The position numbers were made by a program, and so were the translations under genes. This document shows, piece after piece, positions 8,698-17,038 of a stretch of DNA of 59,828 nucleotides. The DNA comes from Halodesulfovibrio spirochaetisodalis. Its GTDB lineage: Bacteria; Desulfobacterota; Desulfovibrionia; Desulfovibrionales; Desulfovibrionaceae. The notes beneath the pieces were generated by a model, which made no database searches, was not told the origin of the DNA, and was given only the letters and a program-made list of their open reading frames with translations. The stretch's first letter is position 1. Each line of letters begins with the position of its first letter. The DNA lies in the NCBI RefSeq assembly GCF_001672295.1, contig NZ_JXMS01000022.1, positions 1-59,828 of the forward strand. Reading direction: 5' to 3'.

Positions 8698-8860
8698 TCA
8701 GTGCAGGAGAAATGGTCTGCTCCTGAAAGGTACTCTCCCTCGAGTGTTGGACAAAGTTAGAGGGAAATGCTTTTTTCGTACCGGCGAAAGCTATCCGGTT
8801 ACTTGATCGCTTTGTCGATTGAAAAATGCGCGCTGCAGCTTGCTGCAGCGCGATTTTTTT
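8698..8860 (+). ncRNA. Candidate sigma-54-dependent small RNA (~160 nt)
   Basis: No plausible reading frame covers this stretch, yet it is bounded by a sigma-54-like promoter and a perfect intrinsic terminator. It can fold into successive stem-loops: CAGGAG/CTCCTG at 8704-8725, TCCCTC/GAGGGA at 8736-8765, ACCGG/CCGGT at 8780-8799, and the terminator hairpin. A T-run at 8771-8776 could act as an earlier 3' end. The layout (activator gene, activator sites, sigma-54 promoter, short structured transcript) recalls LuxO-controlled Qrr RNAs of Vibrio, but I see no sequence relationship. The alternative is a long leader for the membrane protein gene at 8998, though the terminator argues against that. 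Confidence 0.6.
8829..8860 (+). terminator. Intrinsic terminator of the small-RNA candidate
   Basis: A perfect 10-bp stem, CGCGCTGCAG / CTGCAGCGCG, with loop CTTG, followed by A and seven T. It lies 137 bases before the next gene and 340 bases after the response regulator, so it must end a transcript starting in between or a read-through from the regulator. Confidence 0.9.
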
Positions 8861-8997
8861 ATCTTTCTCAACACTGTTGCGCCTCATCTAAAAGCTAACT
8901 ATTCCAAAACACTATCAAGAAACATTCTTATTTCAACGCTAACACACCTGCTTGAAATTACTTTTCTCTTAGCGTACCACCACCGCAGGGAGAATTC

Positions 8998-10080
8998 ATG
9001 TCACAATCAGCCACCAGCCAGCCACAATCAACACCGCGCAGACGCAAAGCCAAAAGCCCGATCAAAGCACTTATTATTGCTGCACTCTGCTCATTAATTG
9101 CTCTTGCTGTCATTCTTTTTCATGATCCAAGCCTGCTTACGTGGAGCAAGGCGTGGCCCGGTCTTGTGCGGCCACTACTGCGCATGCTCGGCTTTCTTGG
9201 CATTGGCCTAGTGGTAGGTATTGCAGTGGAAGGCATGGGATGGGCACCGCTTTTGGCAACCTTTGTGCGCCCAGTAATGCGGTTCGGCAACCTCACGGAT
9301 GAATCAGGTGCAGCGTTCACTACTGCTTTTTTCTCTGGCACCGCTGCCAACACTATGCTGATGACATTCTGGAAAGAAAAGAAAATCTCTTTGCAAGAAA
9401 TGAAGTTAAGCTACCTGATCAACACGGGACTGCCGGTATTTCTTCTCCATCTTCCCACAACGTTTTTTATTATTGTCCCAATGACACGTACAGCGGGAAT
9501 AATATACCTTTCTCTTAACGGACTTGCAGCGCTGATCCGCACTCTGGGATTGCTTGTATGGACCAGAGTCAGACTTGTTCCTCGGACAAACTGTGCTGAA
9601 ATGCCAACCCAACAAGCTCACCGGACAACGTCAGCAGCCAAGGTCTTTAGCGCGTTCCGAAAAAAGTTTACGCGCATCTGCACCATCACAGCGCCTGTCT
9701 ATTTTCTTATCTATGCACTGAATCAAGCTGGCATGTTTGAATACTTACGAACAACAGCAGCAGGCTGGGTTACCTCCGCGTATCTTCCTGTAGAAGCAGT
9801 CAGCGTTGTCGTATTTGCTGTTGCGGCTGAATTTACAACCGGCATAGCTGCGGCAGGGGCTTTGCTCGACGGAGGGGCATTAACCACTCCTCAACTTGTG
9901 CTCGCACTTGTGTTGGGGACAATTGTTGCCACACCTATCCGTGCATTGCGTCACCAACTTCCGTCACAAACCGGAGTTTTCTCCTTCAAGATTGGCTTCC
10001 CCATGTTGCTGATGAGTCAGGCATTGCGCATCAGCAGTCTTATTGGAGTAACTATTTTGTATCTTTGGATTGCAGGTTAA
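8998..10080 (+). CDS. Multi-pass membrane protein with nucleoside-recognition (Gate) domain
   Basis: A 360-residue integral membrane protein with about eight hydrophobic segments. After a short basic N-terminus comes a segment beginning at IKALIIAALC, then paired Gate-like blocks: one around the FLGIGLVVGIAVEG and AFTTAFFSGTAANTML segments, and a second around EFTTGIAAAGALLDGG. The repeated 'GA/TA...TTG/SGTAA' pattern is typical of the nucleoside-recognition family of the concentrative transporter/SpoIIIA-like group. The substrate is unknown. The SD AGGGAGA lies just before ATG 8998. The gene stands alone, with a terminator before it and a riboswitch after it. Its position next to cobalamin genes may suggest a link to tetrapyrroles, but nothing in the sequence proves that. 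Confidence 0.6.
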   Translation: MSQSATSQPQSTPRRRKAKSPIKALIIAALCSLIALAVILFHDPSLLTWSKAWPGLVRPLLRMLGFLGIGLVVGIAVEGMGWAPLLATFVRPVMRFGNLTDESGAAFTTAFFSGTAANTMLMTFWKEKKISLQEMKLSYLINTGLPVFLLHLPTTFFIIVPMTRTAGIIYLSLNGLAALIRTLGLLVWTRVRLVPRTNCAEMPTQQAHRTTSAAKVFSAFRKKFTRICTITAPVYFLIYALNQAGMFEYLRTTAAGWVTSAYLPVEAVSVVVFAVAAEFTTGIAAAGALLDGGALTTPQLVLALVLGTIVATPIRALRHQLPSQTGVFSFKIGFPMLLMSQALRISSLIGVTILYLWIAG

Positions 10081-10124
10081 CTATTTCACTTCTTGACCAC
10101 CCTTTTTCATTGTGTGTAAAGTGC

Positions 10125-10277
10125 CTCACTTCAGGTGCTCACTGAGCCTAACAGGGAATCCCGTTAAAATCGGGAGCGGTCCCGCCGCCGTAAGTTCTAT
10201 CCAATTTTTATCCATATTGTACCACTGGTTACTCGGGAAGGTCGGATAAAGAGGAACAAGCCGGAAGACCTGCCTGA
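10125..10277 (+). promoter_or_regulatory. Cobalamin (adenosylcobalamin) riboswitch
   Basis: The class hallmarks appear in order: AGGTGC at 10133, CCTAACAGGGAATCCCGT, the B12-box-region core GGGAGCGGTCCCGCCGC CGTAA, a variable arm with CACTGG, CGGGAAGG, and the closing AAGCCGGAAGACCTGCC. This places the cbiK operon under B12 repression. A long-range complementarity further on (TTATCCACA at 10288, TGTGGATA at 10338) may be part of the expression platform; no clear terminator is seen, so control may act on translation. Confidence 0.95.
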
Positions 10278-10462
10278 ACATTGTAGTTATCCACACCACT
10301 CTGTCCGTGAATTCTCAACCCATTCTCACTCGGCATCTGTGGATATCAGGCACGATTTTGCAGACACGGGGTCTTGTCATGCAAAACACACTTCGCAACC
10401 GGTGCGCTTCACGCACTGTTCATGCGTCATATGTCCCCGCCCAATTTTTGGAGGCTTTTGCC

Positions 10463-11359
10463 ATGTTCCACTGTCGTTCCTTACGACTGATGTTTATTGC
10501 TGCCCTTATTCTTACGTTCTCTCTCCCTGCGTTTGCCGGTCACGGACATGAAGATGCTCCTGCTAAAAAAGGTATCCTTCTTGTTGCATTCGGCACCTCT
10601 GTACCAGAAGCCCGTGTTGCTCTGGACAACATTAACGAAGAAGTTGCCAAAGCTTTTCCGGATACTGAAATCCGCTGGGCATACTCCGCAGCAATGATCC
10701 GCAATAAGATCAAGCGGACTGAAAATAAAGTTATCCCATCCCCTGCTGCAGCTCTTGCACAGATGGGCGACGACGGCTTTACTCATGTTGCGGTGCAGTC
10801 TCTGCACACTATTCCTGGGCAAGAATTTTCTGATATTAAAAAAACAGCTTCTGCATTCGATGGTATTCCTAAAAGTATCAGCCACATTTCTGTAGGCACT
10901 CCACTGCTGAATACCCCTGCTGACCTTGCAGCAATGGCAGAAATTCTCCCTGCTACTGTTCCTGCTGCTCGTAAAAAAAATGAAGCAGTCATTTTTATGG
11001 GACATGGCACTCACGATCCAGGCAATATTTACTACCCGGGTCTTGCTACCTATCTTCAAGAAAAAGATTCTAATATCTTTGTGGGAACGGTTGAAGGCTA
11101 CCCTTCTCTCGACAGCATTATTCCTACACTGAAAGCCAAGGGTATTAAAAAGGTATGGCTCATGCCTCTTATGTCCGTTGCGGGTGATCACGCACGCAAT
11201 GACATGGCAGGTTCGGAAGAGGATAGCTGGAAATCCATCCTGACCAAAAAAGGCTTCAAGGTAACAACTGTTCTGAAGGGAACCGGCGAATACGACGCTA
11301 TTGTTGCCCAGTGGGTTGCGCACCTAAAAACTGCATTCAACGCACTTGAGTCTCACTAA
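10463..11359 (+). CDS. cbiK: Periplasmic sirohydrochlorin cobaltochelatase
   Basis: CbiK inserts Co2+ into sirohydrochlorin (cobalt-factor II synthesis) on the anaerobic B12 route. The start is ATG 10463: TGGAGG at 10449-10454 precedes it, and it begins a signal peptide (LMFIAALILTFSLPAFA), followed by mature GHGHEDAP. The upstream in-frame codons from 10307 lie in the leader. Metal-binding/catalytic His motifs are MGHGTHDPG and AGDHARND; LLVAFGTS marks the N-terminal lobe. The exported form matches the CbiK type studied in Desulfovibrio vulgaris, where a periplasmic copy coexists with a cytoplasmic one. It leads a cobalamin-riboswitch operon with a BtuCDF-type importer, which could bring the metallated product or a corrinoid back into the cell; that coupling is inference. 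Confidence 0.93.
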   Translation: MFHCRSLRLMFIAALILTFSLPAFAGHGHEDAPAKKGILLVAFGTSVPEARVALDNINEEVAKAFPDTEIRWAYSAAMIRNKIKRTENKVIPSPAAALAQMGDDGFTHVAVQSLHTIPGQEFSDIKKTASAFDGIPKSISHISVGTPLLNTPADLAAMAEILPATVPAARKKNEAVIFMGHGTHDPGNIYYPGLATYLQEKDSNIFVGTVEGYPSLDSIIPTLKAKGIKKVWLMPLMSVAGDHARNDMAGSEEDSWKSILTKKGFKVTTVLKGTGEYDAIVAQWVAHLKTAFNALESH

Positions 11360-11367
11360 GTAATACG

Positions 11368-12435
11368 ATGACCAGAACAGTAGATATTGCCCGACGCCGC
11401 AAACGGCGCTGTATGCTTTTTTCCGGCATTGCTGCTTTCGGTTGTGCTGTGTCTGCTGTTCTGGCTGCCGGATTCGGCCCGCTTGATATTCCGCTAGGGC
11501 AAGTTCTCCAGACCCTTGCGCAGCACCTTTTCCTGACGCCTGCTTCTGCAGAAACAACCAACGCCATTGTTGTCTGGGAAATACGCTTCAGCAGAATTAT
11601 TCTTTCTCTGCTTATCGGGAGTGGACTGGCTATCTCCGGCACAGTCTTTCAAGGTATCCTGCGCAACCCGCTTGCAGATCCATTTACCATTGGTGTTTCC
11701 AGCGGGGCAGCTTTTGGTGCTTCCGTAGCAATATTTTTCGGACTATCGGGCACTATTCCGTTCCTTACCGGAATCGGCTTTGTTCCTGCTGCTGCTCTTA
11801 CAGGAGCCCTGCTTGCTCTTGCGGCTGTTATCACCCTCGGAAGTATGGGTGGGCAGCTGAAACGCGATGCCCTTGTACTGGCTGGTGTGGTTGTAGCAAC
11901 GTTTCTTGCCGCACTGATTTCTCTTATAAAATCCCTTGATGAAGACTCTGTTGCCTCCATTGTGTTCTGGATAATGGGCAGCCTGCAAGGCAGAAGCTGG
12001 CAGCACGTGCAGCTCATCCTTCCGTGGTATGGATTGGGTCTGGCGATTTTATGGAGATTCTCCCGCGAATTGGACATCCTTTCGCTTGGAGAAATTCAAG
12101 CACAGCAGCTTGGAATGAATGCAAGTCGTGTCCGTTTATGGTTGCTGGTCGGTGCCAGTATGATTACAGGCGCTTCAGTAGCAGTTTCCGGCGTCATCGG
12201 CTTTGTCGGACTTGTAGTTCCGCATCTGGTGCGCATTGTTCAAGGTGGTGAGCACAGGCCATTACTTGTAAGCTCTGCGTTTATCGGTGGGCTGCTTCTA
12301 CTCTGGTCTGATGTTCTTGCGCGTACCATCCTTCCAGAAGGTGCTGAATTACCTGTCGGTGTTGTCACTGCATTATTAGGCGGGCCCTTTTTCTGCCTGC
12401 TTCTGCACCGCTCTATGAAACGGAGCAGTCAATAA
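11368..12435 (+). CDS. BtuC/FecCD-family ABC transporter permease
   Basis: The membrane subunit of a type II importer for corrinoid, haem or siderophore, 355 residues with about ten hydrophobic segments. Family blocks are visible: WEIRFSRIILSLLIGSGLAI, GTVFQGILRNPLADP, the cytoplasmic loop around LDILSLGEIQAQQLG, and ASVAVSGVIGFVGLVVPH with the conserved glycines that contact the ATPase. It begins 8 bases after cbiK, and its stop codon overlaps the start of the ATPase gene (TAATG). The riboswitch and cobI context point to a corrinoid or cobalt-tetrapyrrole rather than an iron siderophore as substrate. Confidence 0.92.
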   Translation: MTRTVDIARRRKRRCMLFSGIAAFGCAVSAVLAAGFGPLDIPLGQVLQTLAQHLFLTPASAETTNAIVVWEIRFSRIILSLLIGSGLAISGTVFQGILRNPLADPFTIGVSSGAAFGASVAIFFGLSGTIPFLTGIGFVPAAALTGALLALAAVITLGSMGGQLKRDALVLAGVVVATFLAALISLIKSLDEDSVASIVFWIMGSLQGRSWQHVQLILPWYGLGLAILWRFSRELDILSLGEIQAQQLGMNASRVRLWLLVGASMITGASVAVSGVIGFVGLVVPHLVRIVQGGEHRPLLVSSAFIGGLLLLWSDVLARTILPEGAELPVGVVTALLGGPFFCLLLHRSMKRSSQ

Positions 12436-13232
12436 TGTCTGCGCACATCAGCATACAAAACCTGTCAGCCGGATATACTGACACTGCGGTTCTTCATGAG
12501 ATTTCCCTGTCGATAGAGCATGGTGAAATGATTGGCCTACTCGGGCCAAACGGTAGTGGTAAAACCACACTGCTTATGTCACTTTCCGGCGTGCGGAAAC
12601 CACTGCTAGGCTCTATTCAACTTAACGATACAAACTTACAGCAGCTTCCACCTAAGAAGCGTGCAGCACAAATTGCTTCTGTCCCGCAGTACACAGGAGA
12701 AACACCGGACATTGAAGCACTGTCACTTGTACTGATGGGGCGCTACCCGTATATATCCACCCTTGGCGGCTACAGTGCAAACGATACAAAGATTGCTCTG
12801 GACTGCATGAAGGAAACAGCTACTGATTCGTTTGCCTACCGATCTGTTCGTGAACTTTCAGGTGGCGAGTTTCAGAGAGTTCTCATTGCCAGAGCGCTGG
12901 CACAGCAAACCAGTACGCTGTTGCTGGATGAAGCAACATCGGGTCTCGACATTGCCCGAACTATAGAAATTTTTGACTTATTGAAACAACGGCATCATGC
13001 GGGAAAAACCGTTATTGCCGCAATTCATGACATCAATCTTGCTGCTCTGTACTGCACCCGACTGATCTTTTTAAAACACGGACGAGTTGCGCTGGATGGA
13101 GCTGTAAAAGACGTTTTTACTGACGAAAACCTGACTGAAATTTATGATACGCCAATCCATACATTCAATCATCCGATCACCAATGCGCCGCAAGCTTTTG
13201 TTACTCCCGGCTCTGTTGCTGGTTCTCGCTAG
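12435..13232 (+). CDS. BtuD/FecE-family ABC transporter ATPase
   Basis: A 265-residue nucleotide-binding subunit. Walker A is GPNGSGKTT, the Q-loop region is ASVPQYTGE, the signature is LSGGEFQRVL, Walker B is TLLLDEATSGLD, and the switch His lies in AAIHDINL. It starts within the stop codon of the permease gene (TAATG), so translation is likely coupled. Its 3' end overlaps the binding-protein gene by about 50 bases. Partner of the preceding permease in the cobalamin-riboswitch operon. Confidence 0.93.
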   Translation: MSAHISIQNLSAGYTDTAVLHEISLSIEHGEMIGLLGPNGSGKTTLLMSLSGVRKPLLGSIQLNDTNLQQLPPKKRAAQIASVPQYTGETPDIEALSLVLMGRYPYISTLGGYSANDTKIALDCMKETATDSFAYRSVRELSGGEFQRVLIARALAQQTSTLLLDEATSGLDIARTIEIFDLLKQRHHAGKTVIAAIHDINLAALYCTRLIFLKHGRVALDGAVKDVFTDENLTEIYDTPIHTFNHPITNAPQAFVTPGSVAGSR

Positions 13233-14121
13233 CCTATTTGGGACTGGAGCAGTCCCAAAAGCCTATGCTGCGCCTGTACAGATCGTCGATGATCTCGGCA
13301 GAACCATCGAGTTACAGCAACCTGCAACCCGAATTATTGCGTTGTACGGTGCGTTTAACGAAATGCTGGCTGAACTTGAGAAGGCCGATACCATAATTGC
13401 CCGTACTAAAGCCGACACACTACCGCCCTCTATTCTCAGCAAGCCATCCATCGGAACACATCTGCGCCCGAATCCTGAGCTAGTTGCGGGGCTTCGACCG
13501 GATATTGTCCTGCAAATGGGAGGTAGAAAAAAAGCTTTGGAATCTGTTCATATGCTTGAACAACTTGGTATTCCTGTTGCGTTTTTTTCCATCACCACAT
13601 TTGAAGAACTTTTTTCAGTTATCAAGCGTCTCGGCACGCTGACCAATGCCGAAGAACAGGCTACTGCCGTATGCACCAGCCTGAAAGCACGGCTTGAACG
13701 TGTTCAACAGCAACTTACAACAATTGAACACAAGCCATCTGTTTTTTTTGAAGTGCGCTATCCGAACCTTCTCGGAGCGGGTAACGCATCGATAGTTAAT
13801 GATATTATTACACATGCTGGTGGCACCAATATTATGGACGCCACTGTAAAATTAGTTCGCATAACCGAAGAGGAAGTCATCAAGCGCAATCCGGAAGTGT
13901 ACCTTATCCAACAAGGTGCCATGAATCCGAATCCGCAACCAATGCAGAACCGCGCCCACTTTCGCACCATCAACGCTGTGAAAAACAATCGCGTCTACAT
14001 TATTGATGAATCCAGCTACTCCCGCCCCGGCCCCCGTGCGGTAACCGCTGTGGAAGAGCTGGCAGCCCTGCTGCACCCGACTCGTATGCAAGCCATTTCC
14101 CATAGTTCAGGAGACAACTAA
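13183..14121 (+). CDS. BtuF-like periplasmic corrinoid/haem-binding protein
   Basis: A solute-binding protein of the helical-backbone type II importer class. The start is ATG 13183 (MRRKLLLL), which opens a signal peptide ending near AVPKAYA; the upstream in-frame ATG 13144 adds a non-signal stretch. The mature protein begins APVQIVDDLGRTIEL, typical of the family, with later RPDIVLQMGG and HAGGTNIMD blocks. The gene overlaps the ATPase gene by 50 bases and has no obvious SD, so translation probably depends on coupling. About 312 residues. The ligand is inferred from the operon to be a cobalt tetrapyrrole; iron-haem or siderophore remains possible. Confidence 0.88.
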   Translation: MRRKLLLLPALLLVLASLFGTGAVPKAYAAPVQIVDDLGRTIELQQPATRIIALYGAFNEMLAELEKADTIIARTKADTLPPSILSKPSIGTHLRPNPELVAGLRPDIVLQMGGRKKALESVHMLEQLGIPVAFFSITTFEELFSVIKRLGTLTNAEEQATAVCTSLKARLERVQQQLTTIEHKPSVFFEVRYPNLLGAGNASIVNDIITHAGGTNIMDATVKLVRITEEEVIKRNPEVYLIQQGAMNPNPQPMQNRAHFRTINAVKNNRVYIIDESSYSRPGPRAVTAVEELAALLHPTRMQAISHSSGDN

Positions 14122-14834
14122 TGTCCGCTTCTACAGGCACACTTTACGGCATCGGGGTTGGTCCCGGTGATCCGGACTTACTTACCATCAAAGCAACAAA
14201 AATATTAGCTAACGTTGATATTGTCCTTGCTGCATCTTCCACTAAAAACGACTACTCCACTGCGCTTTTCATTGCACAACCGCATATGCAAGCTGAAGTA
14301 GAAGTCGTACACCTCGGTTTTCCCATGACCAGAGATGAAAATATTTTACTGAAAGCTTGGGAACATAACGCAAAGATTGTGGCTGATCTTCTTAATCAGG
14401 GAAAAAACTGTGCGTTTCTTACACTGGGCGACCCGCTTATCTACTCAACATTCGGCTACCTCAAGCGCACGCTTGAAGCTCTGGACACAGACTATGCAAT
14501 CTCTGTTGTTCCCGGCATCACATCCTATCAGGCTTCGGCCGCTCGTACCGGAACAATCCTGTGCGAGTCCGGTGAAAACCTGCTGCTTGCATCCGGCGTG
14601 CGAGCCACAGAAGACACCAAAGAGCTTCTGCACAGTGTCGACAACGCTGTTATCCTCAAAACTTATAAGAATTTTTCCGAACTTAAAAATCTTCTCCACG
14701 ACACCAACAGAAAAGATTCAGCGATCTTCATTTCCCGTCTTGGAATGGATGGAGAGATTATTGAACGAAATATCGAAGATGCACCGGAAAAACCGCACTA
14801 CTTCTCACACATGCTTGTACCAGTAAGTAAATAG
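14121..14834 (+). CDS. cbiL: Precorrin-2/cobalt-factor II C20-methyltransferase (CbiL/CobI)
   Basis: A SAM-dependent methyltransferase that adds the C20 methyl in corrin-ring synthesis, acting directly after the cobaltochelatase. The 237-residue sequence has the tetrapyrrole methylase N-motif YGIGVGPGDPDLLTIKA, the LTLGDPLIYSTF block and VVPGITSYQASAA. The SD AGGAG precedes ATG 14121, which overlaps the last base of the upstream stop codon. With cbiK heading the operon, the cobalt-early (anaerobic) pathway is implied, so CbiL is preferred over CobI. The rest of the pathway is not in the window. Confidence 0.93.
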   Translation: MSASTGTLYGIGVGPGDPDLLTIKATKILANVDIVLAASSTKNDYSTALFIAQPHMQAEVEVVHLGFPMTRDENILLKAWEHNAKIVADLLNQGKNCAFLTLGDPLIYSTFGYLKRTLEALDTDYAISVVPGITSYQASAARTGTILCESGENLLLASGVRATEDTKELLHSVDNAVILKTYKNFSELKNLLHDTNRKDSAIFISRLGMDGEIIERNIEDAPEKPHYFSHMLVPVSK

Positions 14835-14844
14835 AGAGAAGAAT

Positions 14845-15151
14845 GCCTCCGGCGGCCAGAGAACCTTTTTTGCAAAAAAGGCTTCTCTGGACTCTCCCAA
14901 AAACTTCATCAGCGAAGATAGATCGTTCTTTATCAATATTACGCGGCTATTAATGCATCCTGTGTGCGAATTTGTCATCAATCTGGGCTGTCCCTTACTA
15001 ACAGGACAGCCTCATTTTTCTCCAGAAAGTTAGTGGGTTCGCGAATTCCACCATTGTAACTAAAGGGACGATTCGAGAAATATCGGGTCAAGGGGCGTGC
15101 CCCTTGCGGGTGGAGGGCAGCGCCCTGCCTCGTCGAAGACCCGCCGGAGGC
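14845..15151. repeat. Pair of inverted GCCTCCGGCGG hairpin repeats
   Basis: GCCTCCGGCGG at 14845-14855 and its perfect reverse complement CCGCCGGAGGC at 15141-15151 bracket this gene-free gap. The left copy runs into the hairpin at 14856-14890. The right copy contains CAAGGGGC/GCCCCTTG at 15089-15106 and a nested GCGGGT...ACCCGC stem around AGGGC/GCCCT (15106-15143). I recall similar hairpin-rich intergenic repeats in Desulfovibrio genomes; copy number cannot be judged from here. The middle (about 14900-15080) shows no gene. Confidence 0.6.
14856..14890. terminator. Strong hairpin between convergent cbiL and umuC
   Basis: CCAGAGAA and TTCTCTGG flank an 18-base perfect palindrome of T and A tracts centred on GC (14864-14881). 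The inner T-run and A-run make it a plausible bidirectional terminator for the cobalamin operon. It is part of the repeat element described at 14845-15151. Confidence 0.6.
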
Positions 15152-15174
15152 TTACCCAACAGCACTTCCCCCAG

Positions 15175-16473
15175 CTATTCAACTTCACAAAGTTCCTTCC
15201 AGTCGGTTGTATACTTAGGCGACAAATTGTTCTGTTTCATTTTCCATGGCTGCCTGAGTCCTTCACCTGCATACTGCACTGTTCCCCGCCCGAATTTTTT
15301 ATTGATTGCATCTGTCACCTGCATCAGGCGCGCTTCTGTTTGAGCCTGTTCTTGTGTTTCCGGTGATGTAATATCCATTAATGAGCCTTGCTGGTTACGC
15401 TTTGACTCCAGACCGGAAAGCAGTACACCGACTTTTTGATACTTGTGCCCTGCTCTAAAAATTCGCAACAGCATTTCTGATGCATGGTGTACGAGTAAGG
15501 GAGTGTAGTCGGTGGGACTATCCAAGGTATGCGCACAGTATTCAGCGTGCTGGTCTCCCGGTCGGTGCGCATTGGTTTTAATAAACACAGATATAGTAGA
15601 GGCAAGTAGCCCCTCACGGCGCAATTTTTCTGCCGCCCGAACCGTGTAGGCTACAGCTGCTTCCTGTGCGTCTTTTTTTTCAGTTACAGGTTCCCCGAAT
15701 GAACGGGAAGAACGAATACTTCTGCGAACTGGCGGTGCTTCTTCCAAAGCAATGGAAGATATCCCGCGAAGTTCCAGACCGGTGTAGAGCCCAGTCACTG
15801 TAAGCTTCTTCTGCAGCCATGCATTGTCTCTGTCACGAAGCTGGCGGGCTGTGGTGATTCCATAATTTGCCAATTTTGCTGCAGATCTTCGCCCGATCCC
15901 CCAAATGTCTTGCACGGGAACTTTCTCCAGCAACGCATCAATATTTTCGGGTGAATGCCAAAAGTCGTTCATGTTGAAAACACCGGATGATTCCGGTGCT
16001 TTTTTGCAGATATGACTGGCTATCTTAGCGAGCGTTTTTGTCGGCGCAATACCGATTGATACAGGAATACCAGTCCAACGGAACACGGTATTGCGGATAC
16101 GTTGTGCGTACTCTGTCAGATTATAGGCTGAAAAACCGTCGAGCCGTAAGAATGCCTCGTCAATGGAATATATTTCCATATCCGGACAAAACGTACGCAG
16201 GACATTCATCACGCGTTCAGAAAGATCACCGTAGAGAGGATAATTAGAGGAAAAGACTGTGACGTTATTACGCTCAAGAAATCTCTTTTGTTTGAAGTAC
16301 GGAGCAGCCATTTGCACACCAAGTGCTTTTGCTTCGTTAGACCGTGAGATAATACACCCGTCATTATTGGAAAGCACGATTATCGGCTTTCCTACAAGAT
16401 CAGGCCTGAAAACCCGCTCGCAGGAACAGTAGAAATTATTGCAATCTACCAGTGCATAGGCAGCAAGGCTCAC
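15175..16473 (-). CDS. umuC: DNA polymerase V catalytic subunit UmuC (Y-family)
   Basis: An error-prone translesion polymerase. The chosen start is GTG 16473, which overlaps the TGA stop of umuD by four bases (GTGA); an upstream in-frame ATG at 16518 lies inside umuD and adds nothing conserved. The 432-residue protein has the N-terminal catalytic block ALVDCNNFYCSCERVF, the SNNDGCIISRS block, the YSIDEAFL acidic motif, a helix-hairpin-helix region (VPVQDIWGIGRRSAAKL) and a little-finger domain. It forms an operon with umuD, as usual. It needs cleaved UmuD and RecA for activity in known systems. Confidence 0.95.
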   Translation of the reverse strand: MSLAAYALVDCNNFYCSCERVFRPDLVGKPIIVLSNNDGCIISRSNEAKALGVQMAAPYFKQKRFLERNNVTVFSSNYPLYGDLSERVMNVLRTFCPDMEIYSIDEAFLRLDGFSAYNLTEYAQRIRNTVFRWTGIPVSIGIAPTKTLAKIASHICKKAPESSGVFNMNDFWHSPENIDALLEKVPVQDIWGIGRRSAAKLANYGITTARQLRDRDNAWLQKKLTVTGLYTGLELRGISSIALEEAPPVRRSIRSSRSFGEPVTEKKDAQEAAVAYTVRAAEKLRREGLLASTISVFIKTNAHRPGDQHAEYCAHTLDSPTDYTPLLVHHASEMLLRIFRAGHKYQKVGVLLSGLESKRNQQGSLMDITSPETQEQAQTEARLMQVTDAINKKFGRGTVQYAGEGLRQPWKMKQNNLSPKYTTDWKELCEVE

Positions 16474-16910
16474 TGCTTCTTCCCAAGGGAATGAATTACA
16501 GATGTAGCCACACCCCATACCTCAAAACTTTCATTATGCGTTACTTCAATTGGTCTGTATTGCGGATTATCCGGCATCAGGGCGATCTGCCCGTTTTTCT
16601 GCCACAAACGCTTAACGGTAAGAGCGCCATTCAGCACTGCCACAACAATTGCATCATGCGACGGTGCCACGGAGCGATCCACCACCAGAATATCATCTGT
16701 ATAAATACCAGCCCCTGTCATGGAGTCGCCTTTTACACGCAGGAAGAATGTCGCGGGTGCGTTGCGCACGAGCAGCCTGTTCAGATCAAGCGCTCCTTCC
16801 AGATAATCATCTGCCGGAGAAGGGAATCCTGCACAAACACACGACGTATGCATCTGCCCATACCCTTCTGAAGACGCGCTGTTTTCTGGAAATTCTGTTT
16901 TTTTTCTCAT
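16470..16910 (-). CDS. umuD: UmuD-like self-cleaving SOS protein
   Basis: The peptidase-S24 partner of UmuC, 146 residues. The presumed cleavage site is Ala27-Gly28 in CVCAGFPSP; the catalytic Ser63 lies in KGDSMTGAGI and the catalytic Lys100 in LTVKRLWQ. The short N-terminus has no helix-turn-helix, so this is UmuD rather than LexA. The SD GAGAGGA precedes ATG 16910. The upstream region contains CTGCACACTGTAATTGCAG at about 16926-16944, a possible operator, but it does not match the well-known LexA boxes. Confidence 0.93.
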   Translation of the reverse strand: MRKKTEFPENSASSEGYGQMHTSCVCAGFPSPADDYLEGALDLNRLLVRNAPATFFLRVKGDSMTGAGIYTDDILVVDRSVAPSHDAIVVAVLNGALTVKRLWQKNGQIALMPDNPQYRPIEVTHNESFEVWGVATSVIHSLGKKQ

Positions 16911-17038
16911 AAATCTATCCTCTCACTGCACACTGTAATTGCAGCCTGCATCTATGTGCCGTAGGATACGCGACTGCCACGGCGTATGCGAGTACAACGC
17001 CGGCAGATGTACATATTCACTTTTACTCAACTGTAATT

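Noticed and set aside
16911-17038. Classical LexA box upstream of umuD
   Set aside because: No CTGT-N8-ACAG or Gram-positive-type box; only an imperfect CTGCA...TGCAG dyad, which is not enough to name it a LexA site.
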